The position numbers and the translations under genes are program-made. From positions 59,999 to 123,998 of the forward strand of contig CAJTJZ010000003.1 in the NCBI GenBank assembly GCA_910576895.1: a stretch of DNA of 64,000 nucleotides, in the 5' to 3' direction. The DNA is from an uncultured Lachnospiraceae bacterium (lineage in GTDB: Bacteria; Bacillota; Clostridia; Lachnospirales; Lachnospiraceae). This document shows positions 1 through 8,634 of the stretch, one piece after another. The number at the start of each line of letters is the position of its first letter. Within the stretch, counting starts at the first letter, position 1. The notes beneath the pieces were generated by a model, which was given only the letters and a program-made list of their open reading frames with translations, made no database searches and was not told the origin of the DNA.

Positions 1-77
1 TTTCATTATGTTATACCAGCTTTATATTTTTTCTATCTTGATTTTTCAATGTTAACTATTTAAATTTATTATAACAC

Positions 78-106
78 AAAAAACCTTATTTGCAATAAGG
101 TTTTTA
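78..106. terminator. Intrinsic terminator, probably bidirectional
   Basis: A 10-bp inverted repeat (AACCTTATT, loop TGC, AATAAGGTT) is flanked by an A run on the left and a T run on the right, so it can terminate transcription in either direction. It presumably ends a gene lying upstream of the window. Confidence 0.75.
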
Positions 107-151
107 ATTAATTTAAAATATTTAAAAAGTTATAAAAGTGGAGTTGCTTAT

Positions 152-241
152 ATGGAAAATGGAGAAGAAATACCAGTATCACGTTTGCGAAGCAAGGAGT
201 TCTCCAATGTGATTTTACAGTATATGAGTAAGTGGAAATGA
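152..241 (+). pseudogene. C-terminal remnant of a LytTR-type response regulator
   Basis: The 29-codon frame contains GEEIPVSRLRSKEF, which matches the last beta strands and helix of the LytTR DNA-binding domain (AgrA/VirR type; family pattern nGe.ipvSr...k). The receiver domain and most of the DNA-binding domain are missing, and the sequence directly upstream is a terminator. I read this as a decayed fragment, not a functional gene. The following 170 bp up to the next gene hold no feature I can identify. Confidence 0.5.
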
Positions 242-415
242 TAAAATTCCTGATTATTAGAAGCCTGATTATTCACAGCATTTAGAAAACATCTTACAAC
301 AAATTGATAAATTCTTTATTTTGAATTGACGAAAAAAATGATACAGGCAAAGATAAGAAAATAATGAAATAGGATTGCAGAAATTGTCTGATAATAAAAT
401 TTAGGAGGAAATGAT

Positions 416-868
416 ATGTCAATGAAAATCAATGAAGATTACAAGGATTACAAAAGTTATTTAGAACAGGAAAAAACAAGAGAAATAAGAAAAACACAAC
501 AAGCAGAGGAAACATCAAATAAAAATCAAACGCAAGCTCCAAAAGATGAGTATGTCAGCAGCAAAGAATCAGATAATAAATCTAGTGGCTTATATAAATT
601 AGGAAAAGATGAACAAGGAAAGCCAAAAATTTTATTTGACGATCCAAAAAAAGAAAAATGTACTACAGATACAGATAATGTAGATAGAGAAATTAAGTCA
701 TTAAAAAATGAGAAAATGCAATTACAGCAAAAAATAGCAAAAACAAAAGATCCAAAGAAAATAAAGGAACTAGAAAAAAAGTTGGCTAGGGTAGAGAGTG
801 AATTAAGTCAAAAGGATAATGATACTTATAGACGACAAAATGCTTCAGTTAGTTCTTCTTCTGTCTAA
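416..868 (+). CDS. Small charged coiled-coil protein of unknown function
   Basis: This 150-residue hydrophilic protein starts at an ATG preceded by a good ribosome binding site (AGGAGG, 403-408). It has no signal peptide or membrane segment. Residues about 1-60 are rich in K, E, Q and S and look disordered. A short motif (about 58-75, SGLYKLGKDEQGKPKILFDD) precedes a predicted coiled coil (about 88-135), and the tail is Ser-rich. The general design (short N-terminal motif, charged coil) resembles the minus-strand protein at 17954-18469, although the two are not clearly homologous. I do not recognise the family and assign no function. Downstream by 83 bp is the SodC-like gene. Confidence 0.7.
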   Translation: MSMKINEDYKDYKSYLEQEKTREIRKTQQAEETSNKNQTQAPKDEYVSSKESDNKSSGLYKLGKDEQGKPKILFDDPKKEKCTTDTDNVDREIKSLKNEKMQLQQKIAKTKDPKKIKELEKKLARVESELSQKDNDTYRRQNASVSSSSV

Positions 869-951
869 ATAATGGTAAGTATGGTCTGTAAAAACAAGAT
901 GATACTTTCTGCATATAATAATAAAAATAAAATGTAAGAAAGAGAAGAATC

Positions 952-1437
952 ATGGATCATACGATTTTTTCTATGTCAATTGTAAGCAATACTCCTGATG
1001 CAACGGCAATAATCAAAGGAGGGAATGCATATCCAGAAATTTCAGGAATCGCCAATTTTTATTGTGTTAGATCGCAGATAGGGCTTATGGTGGAGGTAGA
1101 ACTTGCAAACCTGCCAAATACTATTTCTTATGCACCACGTTTTCTTGGAATGCATATTCATGAAAATGGAAATTGTCAGAATAATTTTGCATATACTGGT
1201 ATGCACTATAATCCAACAAATGCAGCACATCCTTATCATTTAGGAGATTTTCCATCTGTATTAAACAGTGATGGTTATGCATATCTTGTTTTTTATGATA
1301 GTTTTATAACATTAGATGATATTTCTAATCGTTCGATTATTATTCATAATCAGAGGGATGATTTTACAATGCAGCCATCTGGAGATTCTGGAGATAAAAT
1401 TGCCTGTGGTGTAATTCATTGTCATAAAAAGCAATAA
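952..1437 (+). CDS. sodC: Cu/Zn superoxide dismutase-like protein, cytosolic
   Basis: This 161-residue protein carries the Cu/Zn-SOD fold signatures. Copper ligands are visible as H68 and H70 (GMHIHENG), the bridging H85 and H132. Candidate zinc ligands are H93, H96 and D99 (HPYHLGD). C75 and C152 (ACGVI) fit the conserved intrasubunit disulfide. Family members dismutate superoxide to oxygen and H2O2. There is no signal peptide or lipobox, so the product should stay in the cytosol, unlike most bacterial SodC, which are exported. Clostridial homologues often have this form, and whether they are active is not known to me. A ribosome binding site (AAGAGAAG) precedes the ATG and a strong terminator follows at 1510. 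Confidence 0.85.
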   Translation: MDHTIFSMSIVSNTPDATAIIKGGNAYPEISGIANFYCVRSQIGLMVEVELANLPNTISYAPRFLGMHIHENGNCQNNFAYTGMHYNPTNAAHPYHLGDFPSVLNSDGYAYLVFYDSFITLDDISNRSIIIHNQRDDFTMQPSGDSGDKIACGVIHCHKKQ

Positions 1438-1509
1438 AAAGCTGAAAGATTTAATTTTTTAAACTTTAAGGAGAAATCTCTATGGTCATAGGGAAGTAAT
1501 TTCAGTTTA

Positions 1510-1551
1510 GGCGGTATAGTCCAAATTACAAGGACTGTACCGTCTTTTTTT
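1510..1551 (+). terminator. Intrinsic terminator after sodC-like gene
   Basis: The arms GCGGTATAGTCC and GGACTGTACCGT pair over 12 bp around a 9-nt loop and are followed by seven T residues. This is a textbook Rho-independent terminator. Confidence 0.85.
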
Positions 1552-1620
1552 GAACAAAATAGCAAGTGCAGACATTTAGGCTCTTTTAACAAACTTGATT
1601 TTTTTAAGTCTACTGGAATT

Positions 1621-2001
1621 GATTTTTACTTTTTAAAGAGAATAACGGATTATCGTTTTTTTAAGTTGACAAGAATAAAAGAGCTCAAAATACTGTCTGA
1701 AACTTTTACGCAGGATTTTGTATCAACAAGGATTGAAAAACAAATACAAGTTGAAAATACTGTTATCGTTAAGTTGAAATTTGACAAGCAAGCGGCTTTT
1801 CGTGTTTATGATCAATTTATAGATAAAGTAACAGAAGATTCACAGGGAAATTTATATGTCCAAGTAGATTTACCCAACAATGAGATTTTATATTCTTATG
1901 TGATGTTTTTTTCTGATAGCGTAGAAATAATAGAACCGCAGTCTATACGAGAACAAATGAAAAAAAGATTACAGAAAATGCAGGAAAAATATAAAATATG
2001 A
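1621..2001 (+). pseudogene. C-terminal part of a WYL-domain transcriptional regulator
   Basis: From about 1648 the frame reads DYRFFKLTRIKELKIL, the end of the WYL ligand-binding domain typical of YafY/DeoR-type regulators, followed by the C-terminal extension (residues VKLKFDKQAAFRVYD onward). The family is normally about 300 residues with an N-terminal winged helix. Here the DNA-binding domain and the WYL tryptophan region are gone; the only start for a shorter product is a TTG at 1666 without a ribosome binding site. It looks like a 5'-truncated gene. In other Clostridia such a regulator often precedes a GyrI-like gene, as here. A stand-alone 111-residue product cannot be excluded. Confidence 0.65.
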
Positions 2002-2053
2002 CTTTAGATGTCAGGTTATGTTTGATACACTGTTTCCATAAGGAGGTGCTGAT

Positions 2054-2683
2054 ATGAAATTTGAATGGAGAAAGCATGAAAAAGCTTTGTATGGAGCAAA
2101 AAGCATACCTGTTTTAGTAGATATACCAAAGTATCATTTTATTATGATAAAAGGAAGCGGAAATCCTAACGACACAGATTTTTCAGATAGGGTAGCTGCT
2201 CTTTATTCATTAGCGTATGCTGTTAAAATGGGCTATAAATCTACTGCAACTAAAAATATTTTATCAAATGAAATCCACGATTTTACGGTTTATCCTTTAG
2301 AGGGTATCTGGAAACTGAAAAACGCTGATACAAAATCTGCTACTAGTAAACTTATAAAAGAAAATTTAGAATATACCATTATGATACGTCAGCCAGATTT
2401 TATTACAGCAGAAATAGTATATGCTGCTTTGGAAAGAGTAAAAATTAAAAAGCCAAACCGACTGTATGAAAAAATTATTTTTGATACAATACATGATGGA
2501 AAATGTGTTGAAATGTTACATATTGGCTTATATGATAATGAACCATCTTCTTTTAAGCAAATGGATAAATTTATAGAAGCAAACGGTTTACAAAGGATAA
2601 CAGATTGTCATAGAGAAATCTATTTGACTAATAGAACAAAAGCGGATAAGCTCAAAACAATTTTAAGATATAAGGTGAATTAG
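2054..2683 (+). CDS. GyrI-like small-molecule-binding domain protein
   Basis: The 209-residue product matches the GyrI-like (SHS2, SbmC/Rob C-terminal) family seen in Firmicutes. Recognisable blocks are KFEWRKHEKALY near the N-terminus, FIMIKGSGNPND (about 34-46), DFTVYPLEGIWKL (about 76-88), TIMIRQPDFIT (about 112-122) and CVEMLHIGLYDNEPSSF (about 157-173). Family members bind hydrophobic small molecules or act as effector domains of MerR-type regulators; this one has no DNA-binding domain. A strong AAGGAGG precedes the ATG. It lies 52 bp after the WYL remnant and was probably co-transcribed with it before the truncation. Confidence 0.85.
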   Translation: MKFEWRKHEKALYGAKSIPVLVDIPKYHFIMIKGSGNPNDTDFSDRVAALYSLAYAVKMGYKSTATKNILSNEIHDFTVYPLEGIWKLKNADTKSATSKLIKENLEYTIMIRQPDFITAEIVYAALERVKIKKPNRLYEKIIFDTIHDGKCVEMLHIGLYDNEPSSFKQMDKFIEANGLQRITDCHREIYLTNRTKADKLKTILRYKVN

Positions 2684-2845
2684 TAAATGGTAAATTTATT
2701 GAACCAACGATAAGAATATAAAGATACACTTGGCATAAATTTTTTGTTTTATAATCAAGGGGTGATGACTTAAAATGTTGTTGCCTCTTTAAATTAAAAT
2801 TGCAAAGCATAAAAAGTAATGAAAAGAGAAAATGGAGGAGATGCT

Positions 2846-3430
2846 ATGATTTATGTTCGCAATGCTGTAATGGAAGATGTGGAACGTATCATGGAGATAT
2901 ATAATTACTATGTAAAAAATACAGCAATAACTTTTGAATATGATACTCCGTCCCTTAATGAATTTAAGGAACGAATGGAAAAGACAATGCAGCGGTATCC
3001 ATATTTGGTTATTTTAAAAGATGGTCATATGAAAGGATATGCATATGCGGGTGCATTTGTTGGCAGGGCTGCCTATGATTGGTCATGTGAAGTGACGATT
3101 TACCTTGATCATAATGCACAAAAATGTGGAATGGGCAGGATTCTTTATGAAGCACTAGAAAAGGCACTGTATAATATGGGCATCCTGAACCTTTATGCCT
3201 GTATTGGTTATCCGGAGTACGAAGATGAATATCTAACAACTAACAGTGCTGACTTTCATACACATCTTGGATTTGTCAAAGTTGGAGAGTTCCATAAATG
3301 CGGGTATAAATTTGGCCGTTGGTATAATATGATTTGGATGGAGAAAATGATTGGAGAACATAAAACAAAACAATCTCCAATTGTTCATTATTCGGAACGG
3401 AAGAAATCAATATTTCCAACAAAGATGTGA
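2846..3430 (+). CDS. GNAT family N-acetyltransferase (phosphinothricin acetyltransferase-like)
   Basis: The N-terminal residues IYVRNAVMEDVERIMEIYN, the EVTIYLDHNAQKCGMGR acetyl-CoA loop (Q/R-x-x-G-x-G/R region) and the C-terminal LGFVKVGEFHKCGYKFG are typical of the PAT/bar-like N-acyltransferase group, which acetylates small amines such as amino acids or phosphinothricin-like compounds using acetyl-CoA. I place the start at the ATG with GGAGGAG 8 bp upstream rather than the ATG at 2819. The 3' end carries about 25 residues (after WMEKMIGEH) that are unusual for the family and lie close to the converging TetR gene. The substrate cannot be told from sequence. Confidence 0.85.
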   Translation: MIYVRNAVMEDVERIMEIYNYYVKNTAITFEYDTPSLNEFKERMEKTMQRYPYLVILKDGHMKGYAYAGAFVGRAAYDWSCEVTIYLDHNAQKCGMGRILYEALEKALYNMGILNLYACIGYPEYEDEYLTTNSADFHTHLGFVKVGEFHKCGYKFGRWYNMIWMEKMIGEHKTKQSPIVHYSERKKSIFPTKM

Positions 3431-3481
3431 ATTTCTAAGAATGCCAGACACATATAGGAGTAATTGTGATTTTCCTTGGCT

Positions 3482-4066
3482 TTATTCTGATAATTTCAGT
3501 TTTCTGATCCCTTGGGAAACAAGCCATGTTGTAAGTTCGATTATCCGTTCTAACGGCAGTCTTCGCTCGTCTGCTATCCACTGGGAGTAAATAGAAATAA
3601 TACTCCCTCTCAGATATGCATCGATAATATTGCATTCAAATGGAGCTAAGTCAGAGAGACCATCCTCAGAAACTGAGTAATGGAACATAGATTTCATAAC
3701 ATAGTCAGCGGGGCTTTGTCCAACGGAAAAGTTTCCCTGACTGCATATGATTTTTTCGGTTATATCATCTCTGTTTGTACAAAACAGGAAGAATTCTCGC
3801 ACAAGTTTTTCTAAGTCCCTAGGAAGCCTGACATCAGAGGTCAGTTTAAGCACCTGTGCATAGATATCAGTTTGAAGTTTGCCTAAAAGTTCATCAAGTG
3901 AATTATAGTGCAGATAAAAAGTTTTTCTGTTGATCATTGCCTTATTTGTCAGTTCCTTGATCGTGATCTGCGAATAGTCCATTTCTCGGAGCATATCGCA
4001 GAATGTGTTCTGGATCAGATTTTCTGTTTTAATATATCGGAGATCGTTTTGCGTTTCTCGTATCAT
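3482..4066 (-). CDS. TetR/AcrR family transcriptional regulator
   Basis: The 194-residue protein has an N-terminal TetR helix-turn-helix (about 10-58, with the ITIKELTNKAMINRKTFYLHY recognition region split over helices 2-3) and a helical C-terminal domain of the TetR_C_7/DhaS-like type. Proteins of this kind repress neighbouring genes and release on ligand binding. It is divergent from the MATE exporter 176 bp away, with an inverted repeat between them. The natural reading is that it controls the exporter and itself. A ribosome binding site GGAGGAA stands upstream of the minus-strand ATG. Confidence 0.9.
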   Translation of the reverse strand: MIRETQNDLRYIKTENLIQNTFCDMLREMDYSQITIKELTNKAMINRKTFYLHYNSLDELLGKLQTDIYAQVLKLTSDVRLPRDLEKLVREFFLFCTNRDDITEKIICSQGNFSVGQSPADYVMKSMFHYSVSEDGLSDLAPFECNIIDAYLRGSIISIYSQWIADERRLPLERIIELTTWLVSQGIRKLKLSE

Positions 4067-4105
4067 ATTTCTTCCTCCTGCATGAACAAATATTGTTATT
4101 GGTGA

Positions 4106-4139
4106 TTTAATCTACATATTGATAGTTATGTGGATTAAA
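4106..4139. promoter_or_regulatory. Inverted repeat, candidate TetR-family operator
   Basis: TTTAATCTACATA and TATGTGGATTAAA form a 13-bp dyad with one mismatch around an 8-nt spacer, in the divergent region between the TetR gene and the MATE gene. Its place and symmetry suit a TetR dimer site. Assignment is by position only. Confidence 0.5.
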
Positions 4140-4172
4140 CAACATATTCGGAAAGCTGCCCATTGATAACCT

Positions 4173-4200
4173 CTTTGTTAGGATTATAATATAAAAAGCA
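4173..4200 (+). promoter_or_regulatory. Promoter of the MATE exporter gene
   Basis: TTGATA and TATAAT are separated by 16 bp, 42 bp upstream of the MATE start codon. The candidate TetR operator lies about 35 bp further upstream. Confidence 0.6.
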
Positions 4201-4241
4201 GGAATAATCAACATAAGTGTAATTATAATAAGGAGGTTATT

Positions 4242-5639
4242 ATGGAAGAAAAGCGTATTATGGAAAAAGACAATACTGATATTATGATAAATATGCCAGT
4301 TCCCAAGGCGATCTTAAAGCTGGCAATCCCTACAGTACTGTCCACGATTGTATCTTTGATCTACAATCTGACAGACACTTATTTTATTGGGCTTTTGGAT
4401 GATCCCATACAGCTTGGGGCAGTCTCGCTTGCATTTCCGGTTTTTATGGTTATTCAGGCAGTCGGAAATATTTTCGGAAACGGTGCACCCTCTTATATCT
4501 CACGTTGTCTGGGGATGAAAAAAGAAAAAGAAGCTCGTTGGACGAGTGCCGTTTCCGTTTATGTGTCTGTGGCGATCACATTGGCGATGACAGTTCTGTG
4601 CCTTTTATTTATAGAACCGATCTTACATATATTAGGGGCGAGTGCAGATACAATCGCTCCGACCAGATCGTATCTGTATATTATTGTTGGGTTCAGCTTT
4701 GTTATGACACTGCAGATCATTCTACCTGCTTTGCTTCGGTCAGAAGGGCAGGTTCAGCAGGCTGTAATTGGGATGATTATTGGTACAGTGCTGAATATTA
4801 TTCTAGACCCGATTTTTATACTTGTTCTGCACCAAGGTGCGGCAGGAGCAGCGTGGGCTACAATCATTGGTAATTTTTTTGCAGTACTTTATTATATAGC
4901 CATATTTTTGCAGGGAAAGACATCTCTTTCCATTGCAATCCATGACTTTAAACCCAGTGCAAGGATTTTTGAGGAAGTGTTAAAAATCGGACTGCCAAAC
5001 TCGATCTCACAGATCATTATGAGCTTTTCTAATATTCTTCTAAACAATCTGGCTGTGGAATATGGTGATTATGTAATCTCAGCATATGGAGTTGCCGGAA
5101 AACTGATCAATATGGTATTTATGATTACGGTAGGCTATGTTTCCGGATATATGCCTTTTGCTGGATATAATTATGGTGCAAATAAGATTAAGCGGATGCT
5201 TTCCGCACTGAAGTTTACGATTCTGTCCGGAACTTGTCTGTGTCTGGTACTGTTAGTGCCGTTTTTATGGCTTGCACCGGCTTTTGTAAAGGCATTTACA
5301 AGTGATGTGCTGATTATTAAAGTCGGCGTCAGATTCCTACGAGCATATGCATGGGTAGTACCCTTTATGGCGATACAGATGTCTATGATGTGTACCTTTC
5401 AGGCGACAGGAGATGCTGTGCGTGCTATGATGGTAAACCTTGGGCGTCAGTGCCTCTTTAATATTCCGTTTCTGTATCTGTTTAACTATTTGTGGGGGCT
5501 TGATGGATTACTGCACGCTCAGATGAGTGCTGATATATGTACGACAGTACTTGGCGTACTGATCGGGATTCCTCTACTACATAAGCTGGACAAAATGCAG
5601 AAACAGAAGTTAGAGTCGGACTATAAGGAATGTGTGTAA
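4242..5639 (+). CDS. MATE family multidrug efflux transporter
   Basis: At 465 residues with about twelve hydrophobic segments this is a standard MATE (MatE-MatE) transporter of the MepA/NorM type, exporting cationic drugs or metabolites by Na+ or H+ antiport in the cytoplasmic membrane. Typical sequences include LAIPTVLSTIVSLIYNLTDT in TM1, the loop GNGAPSYISRCLG, and the second-half repeat IGLPNSISQIIMSFSNI. An AAGGAGG lies just upstream of the ATG. Base composition here is visibly more GC-rich than the flanks (about 4.2-5.6 kb), which hints at acquisition together with the divergent tetR gene. Confidence 0.93.
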   Translation: MEEKRIMEKDNTDIMINMPVPKAILKLAIPTVLSTIVSLIYNLTDTYFIGLLDDPIQLGAVSLAFPVFMVIQAVGNIFGNGAPSYISRCLGMKKEKEARWTSAVSVYVSVAITLAMTVLCLLFIEPILHILGASADTIAPTRSYLYIIVGFSFVMTLQIILPALLRSEGQVQQAVIGMIIGTVLNIILDPIFILVLHQGAAGAAWATIIGNFFAVLYYIAIFLQGKTSLSIAIHDFKPSARIFEEVLKIGLPNSISQIIMSFSNILLNNLAVEYGDYVISAYGVAGKLINMVFMITVGYVSGYMPFAGYNYGANKIKRMLSALKFTILSGTCLCLVLLVPFLWLAPAFVKAFTSDVLIIKVGVRFLRAYAWVVPFMAIQMSMMCTFQATGDAVRAMMVNLGRQCLFNIPFLYLFNYLWGLDGLLHAQMSADICTTVLGVLIGIPLLHKLDKMQKQKLESDYKECV

Positions 5640-6042
5640 CAGAAATGGTATAGAAAATAGATATAAGATTGTGATTGATATTTTGCAAGATCAACAATAT
5701 AATTAATAGTTAAAAGGGGATTAAATATATGAGAGAACTTGACAGACTTTTAGGAAAAATACACTGTTCTGTTCGAAATATAAGCAGGAAATGTTAATCA
5801 ATACCCGAAAATTAAATATATTTATTGTCAGAGAACCAGACATAGACACAGAGTCAATAACAAGCAGTATTAGTATTTGCAGTTATTGGCTCTTTTTTGA
5901 TAAATATGTAAAGTTGCTGTTTTCCAACCAAAATAGATTTTCAGAGGATTTATTAAAGTCACCTAATGGATTTTTATATTTATATAAGAAAGATTATCTA
6001 TTGTATCTATGGAATATTTTGCTTAACAAAAAAAGAAAGTAG
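5640..6042 (+). other. Gene-poor stretch with two weak small ORFs
   Basis: About 400 bp between the MATE gene and the blaI promoter. A 22-codon frame (5729-5797, start MRELDRLLGKIH, ribosome binding site AAAGGGG) overlaps the start of an 83-codon frame (5791-6042, start MLINTRKLNIF) that has no good ribosome binding site and no recognisable domain. They may be the broken pieces of one gene. I would not annotate either as a real protein without homologues. Confidence 0.35.
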
Positions 6043-6087
6043 TTGACAATGTAGACGTATCGTTTTATAATAAGTCTACATTGTAGA
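6043..6087 (+). promoter_or_regulatory. blaI promoter with paired BlaI-type operators
   Basis: TTGACA (6043-6048) and TATAAT (6066-6071) are exactly 17 bp apart. The 11-mer ACAATGTAGAC (6046-6056) overlaps the -35 and its perfect inverse GTCTACATTGT (6074-6084) follows the -10. Each contains the ACA-N2-GTA core typical of BlaI/MecI operators. The geometry predicts tight autorepression of the blaI-blaR1-like operon by the downstream regulator. Confidence 0.8.
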
Positions 6088-6138
6088 ATTTATTAGAGAA
6101 ATTATATGATAATTATGATAATAAGGAGATGAAAAAAA

Positions 6139-6507
6139 ATGGGAGTAAAAGTGACAGGAAGTGAATGGTATATTTTAGAATGCCTATGGCAAAAAGAACC
6201 AAAAACATTGATGCAAATAGCGACAGAATTGAAGGAAAGGCAGGGATGGGCAAGAAGTACATGTGCAACTATGTTAAAGAGGATGGAAGAAAAAGGATTG
6301 ATAACTTATAAAGGACAAGGACGTACTAAGTATTTTTATGCAAGAATTGAAAGAGAGGAGGTTGTAAGAAAAGAAACAAAAGATTTTTTAGAGCGTGTTT
6401 ATCATGGAAGCATTAGTATGATGATGTCAACATTAGTAGAAAAAAATGAATTAAGTGAAAAAGATATTGAGGAGTTGGAAACAATTTTAGAAAAATTAAA
6501 AAAGTAG
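6139..6507 (+). CDS. BlaI/MecI/CopY family transcriptional repressor
   Basis: The 122-residue protein has the Penicillinase_R winged helix: SEWYILECLW (about 8-17), the recognition region RSTCATMLKRMEEKGLI (about 40-56) and the wing TYKGQGRTKYFYA, followed by the dimerising C-terminal helices. BlaI proteins repress target operons and are inactivated by proteolysis triggered by a cognate M56 membrane protease. The adjacent gene encodes such a protease (frameshifted). The promoter upstream carries two matching operator dyads. Ribosome binding site AAGGAG precedes the ATG. Confidence 0.93.
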   Translation: MGVKVTGSEWYILECLWQKEPKTLMQIATELKERQGWARSTCATMLKRMEEKGLITYKGQGRTKYFYARIEREEVVRKETKDFLERVYHGSISMMMSTLVEKNELSEKDIEELETILEKLKK

Positions 6508-6517
6508 GGGATATTAT

Positions 6518-8575
6518 ATGATGACATTTTTTATTACATCTACTGTTATGATATTGGCAGTTTTAATATTACGTTTTTTATTTAAAAATCACGTAAGTTT
6601 TTTAGTGTTGTATCCCTTATGGGGAGTTGTTTTGGTTCGCTTGTTAATTCCAATTACACCGATAGAAAGTTCAATTAGTATTATGAATTTTGTAAATCAA
6701 ATTAGTATTATAACTGAAAATATAAAAATGGAGTTTTTAGCTTTTGATCTTGGAGAACAAAGAAAGAATCAAAAAGAAACCATAGTTTTTGAACAAGAAC
6801 AAGAAGTGTTACAAAAAAATGTAGCTGTTTCACCACAGTTGGATAAAAAGAAAGAAAAAAAACATCAAATAATACAAGAAAAAATAGAAAAACAGAGAAG
6901 AAACATCAGGAAAAAGGAATTGCTTTTAAAAAGATTTTTGGGTTAAAAATCAAACAATGGGCAGGAATTTTTTGGTTATCTGGGAGTGGCTTCTTTTTTC
7001 TCTGTATTGCAGGTTTTAATATTTTATTTTATAGAAAATTACATAAAAATAGGAAACAGGTCTTAATACAACAAGAATCTATTTCTTATGAAGGCTCTGT
7101 TGCATTGAATAAAAAAATGGAAAAAGAGAAGAAAATTCCAATTTATATTACAAATCAAATAGCATCTCCTTGTCTTATAGGAGTATTTTATCCAGTGATT
7201 TATCTTACGCCAGAAGTTTATGAAGATAAAGAGTATAGAGAGCAAGTGTTAGCACATGAAAGAATGCATGCATATCATAAAGATCCTATTTGGACAGTTC
7301 TTCGTACCCTTTGCCAAATCCTATATTGGTTTGATCCCTTTGTATGGTTGGCTGCATTTTATGCAAAACAGGATGCGGAAATTGCTTGTGATGAAGCTGT
7401 TTTGCAAAATTGTACAAAAGAAGAACGATATCATTATGGACAGATGCTAATAGAAATGAGTAATGAAAAGAAACAAGGAAATTTTTATCTTTTAACTTCT
7501 ATGAAAAATGGGAAAAGAAATCTAAAGGAGAGGATTATTATGTTGACAAAAATAAGAAAAAGAGGAGTTTGGCAAATGATAGGAATGGTTCTTATGATAG
7601 GATTACTTGTAGGCTGTGGACTGACTGGCAGGGTACAAGGAGAACAAAAAACAAAACAGAAAGAAGAAAATCAAGAAACACAGGAGATAGGAAAAGAGCA
7701 AAAACAGAGTCAAACGATAGAAAATATAGAAGGTAAGAAAACAGTAAACGATAACATAAAGAATAAAGAAGATAAATCAACTTTAATGGAATATTTTGAG
7801 GAGTTTTTAGACTTGGATGGAGATAAATCAACTTTAATGGAATATTTTGAGGAATTTTTAGACTTGAATGGAGATAAATCAACTTTAATGGAATATTTTG
7901 AAGAATTTTTAGACTTAGATGGAGATAAATCAACCTTAATGGAATATTTTGAGGGATTTTTAAAAGGAGAAGTTAAAGAACGTTTTGAATGGAAAAATTT
8001 AGATCAAGAGCAATGGAGTCATAAGACAAAGGATTTATATTTTAGTATACAATATTTTGGGAATGAACAAATACCATGTTTATTAGTAGCTGCTCCATTT
8101 AACGTAATTATGAAAGATAGAGCAAAAACTGCTATGGTATATTATTATGATCAGAAGGAAAAGCAGATAGAACTTATGACAGTATTAAGAACGATTGGTT
8201 CAGGCTATCCTATTCAGATAGACGATGGGAAATTTTTAATAACTTCGGATCAACATGCAAATCGTGTTTATGATTTAGAACTTGCTCAGGATGGAACATA
8301 TGCATTAAAAACATAAAGAAGTTTATGGATATGGTACTTATGATGAAGAAAAAAAGAGAACGGTTTATACTTATTCAGAATTTACATATTCAGTACCGCT
8401 TGTTTTAGAAGAAGGAGAAACTTCTTCTTTAGAAAAACCAGATACTTATAAAGAGGATTGGGAAGAAGCAAAGGCAATGAAATTTCAAAAAAACTATGGG
8501 TATATTGACGGGGCAGATATTTTATTTTATCATAATACAGAAAAAGGATGGAAAAAGTATAAGAATAGATCTTAA
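6518..8575 (+). pseudogene. BlaR1-like M56 metallopeptidase, interrupted by two frameshifts
   Basis: Three frames read as one gene. Frame A (6518-6946) has two membrane segments and a charged linker. Frame B continues with a third membrane segment (about 6960-7035), the zinc site HERMH (7255-7269), WFDPFVWLA, a fourth membrane segment (about 7555-7620), four 17-residue repeats and a unique C-terminal domain. Frame C (8317-8575) completes that domain. A to B is a -1 shift at TTTTAAAAAG (about 6920); B to C is +1 at an A5 run (about 8308). There is no penicillin-binding sensor domain, so the signal is unlikely to be a beta-lactam by the BlaR1 mechanism. M56 proteases cleave or trigger cleavage of the partner BlaI. 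The lesions may be sequencing errors, true decay or recoding. Confidence 0.8.
7771..7965 (+). repeat. Four tandem 51-bp repeats in the BlaR1-like gene
   Basis: Units start at 7771, 7822, 7873 and 7924 (the last is partial), nearly identical and in frame. They encode DKSTLMEYFEEFLDLDG repeated, just outside the fourth membrane segment. Near-identity at DNA level indicates recent slippage or unequal crossing over, so copy number probably varies between strains. The Asp/Glu-rich unit is not a canonical EF-hand (glycine at position 4 of the loop). Confidence 0.95.
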
Positions 8576-8634
8576 TATATAATAAAATTTACTATATCTT
8601 TTTTCGATAGAATATGCTATAATAGCAATCGCTT

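Noticed and set aside
3351..3590. ORF overlapping the acetyltransferase and tetR ends
   Set aside because: It overlaps two better supported genes and has no start signal.
7592..7933. Minus-strand ORF over the 51-bp repeats
   Set aside because: It is the mirror frame of the BlaR1-like repeats, with no start signal of its own.
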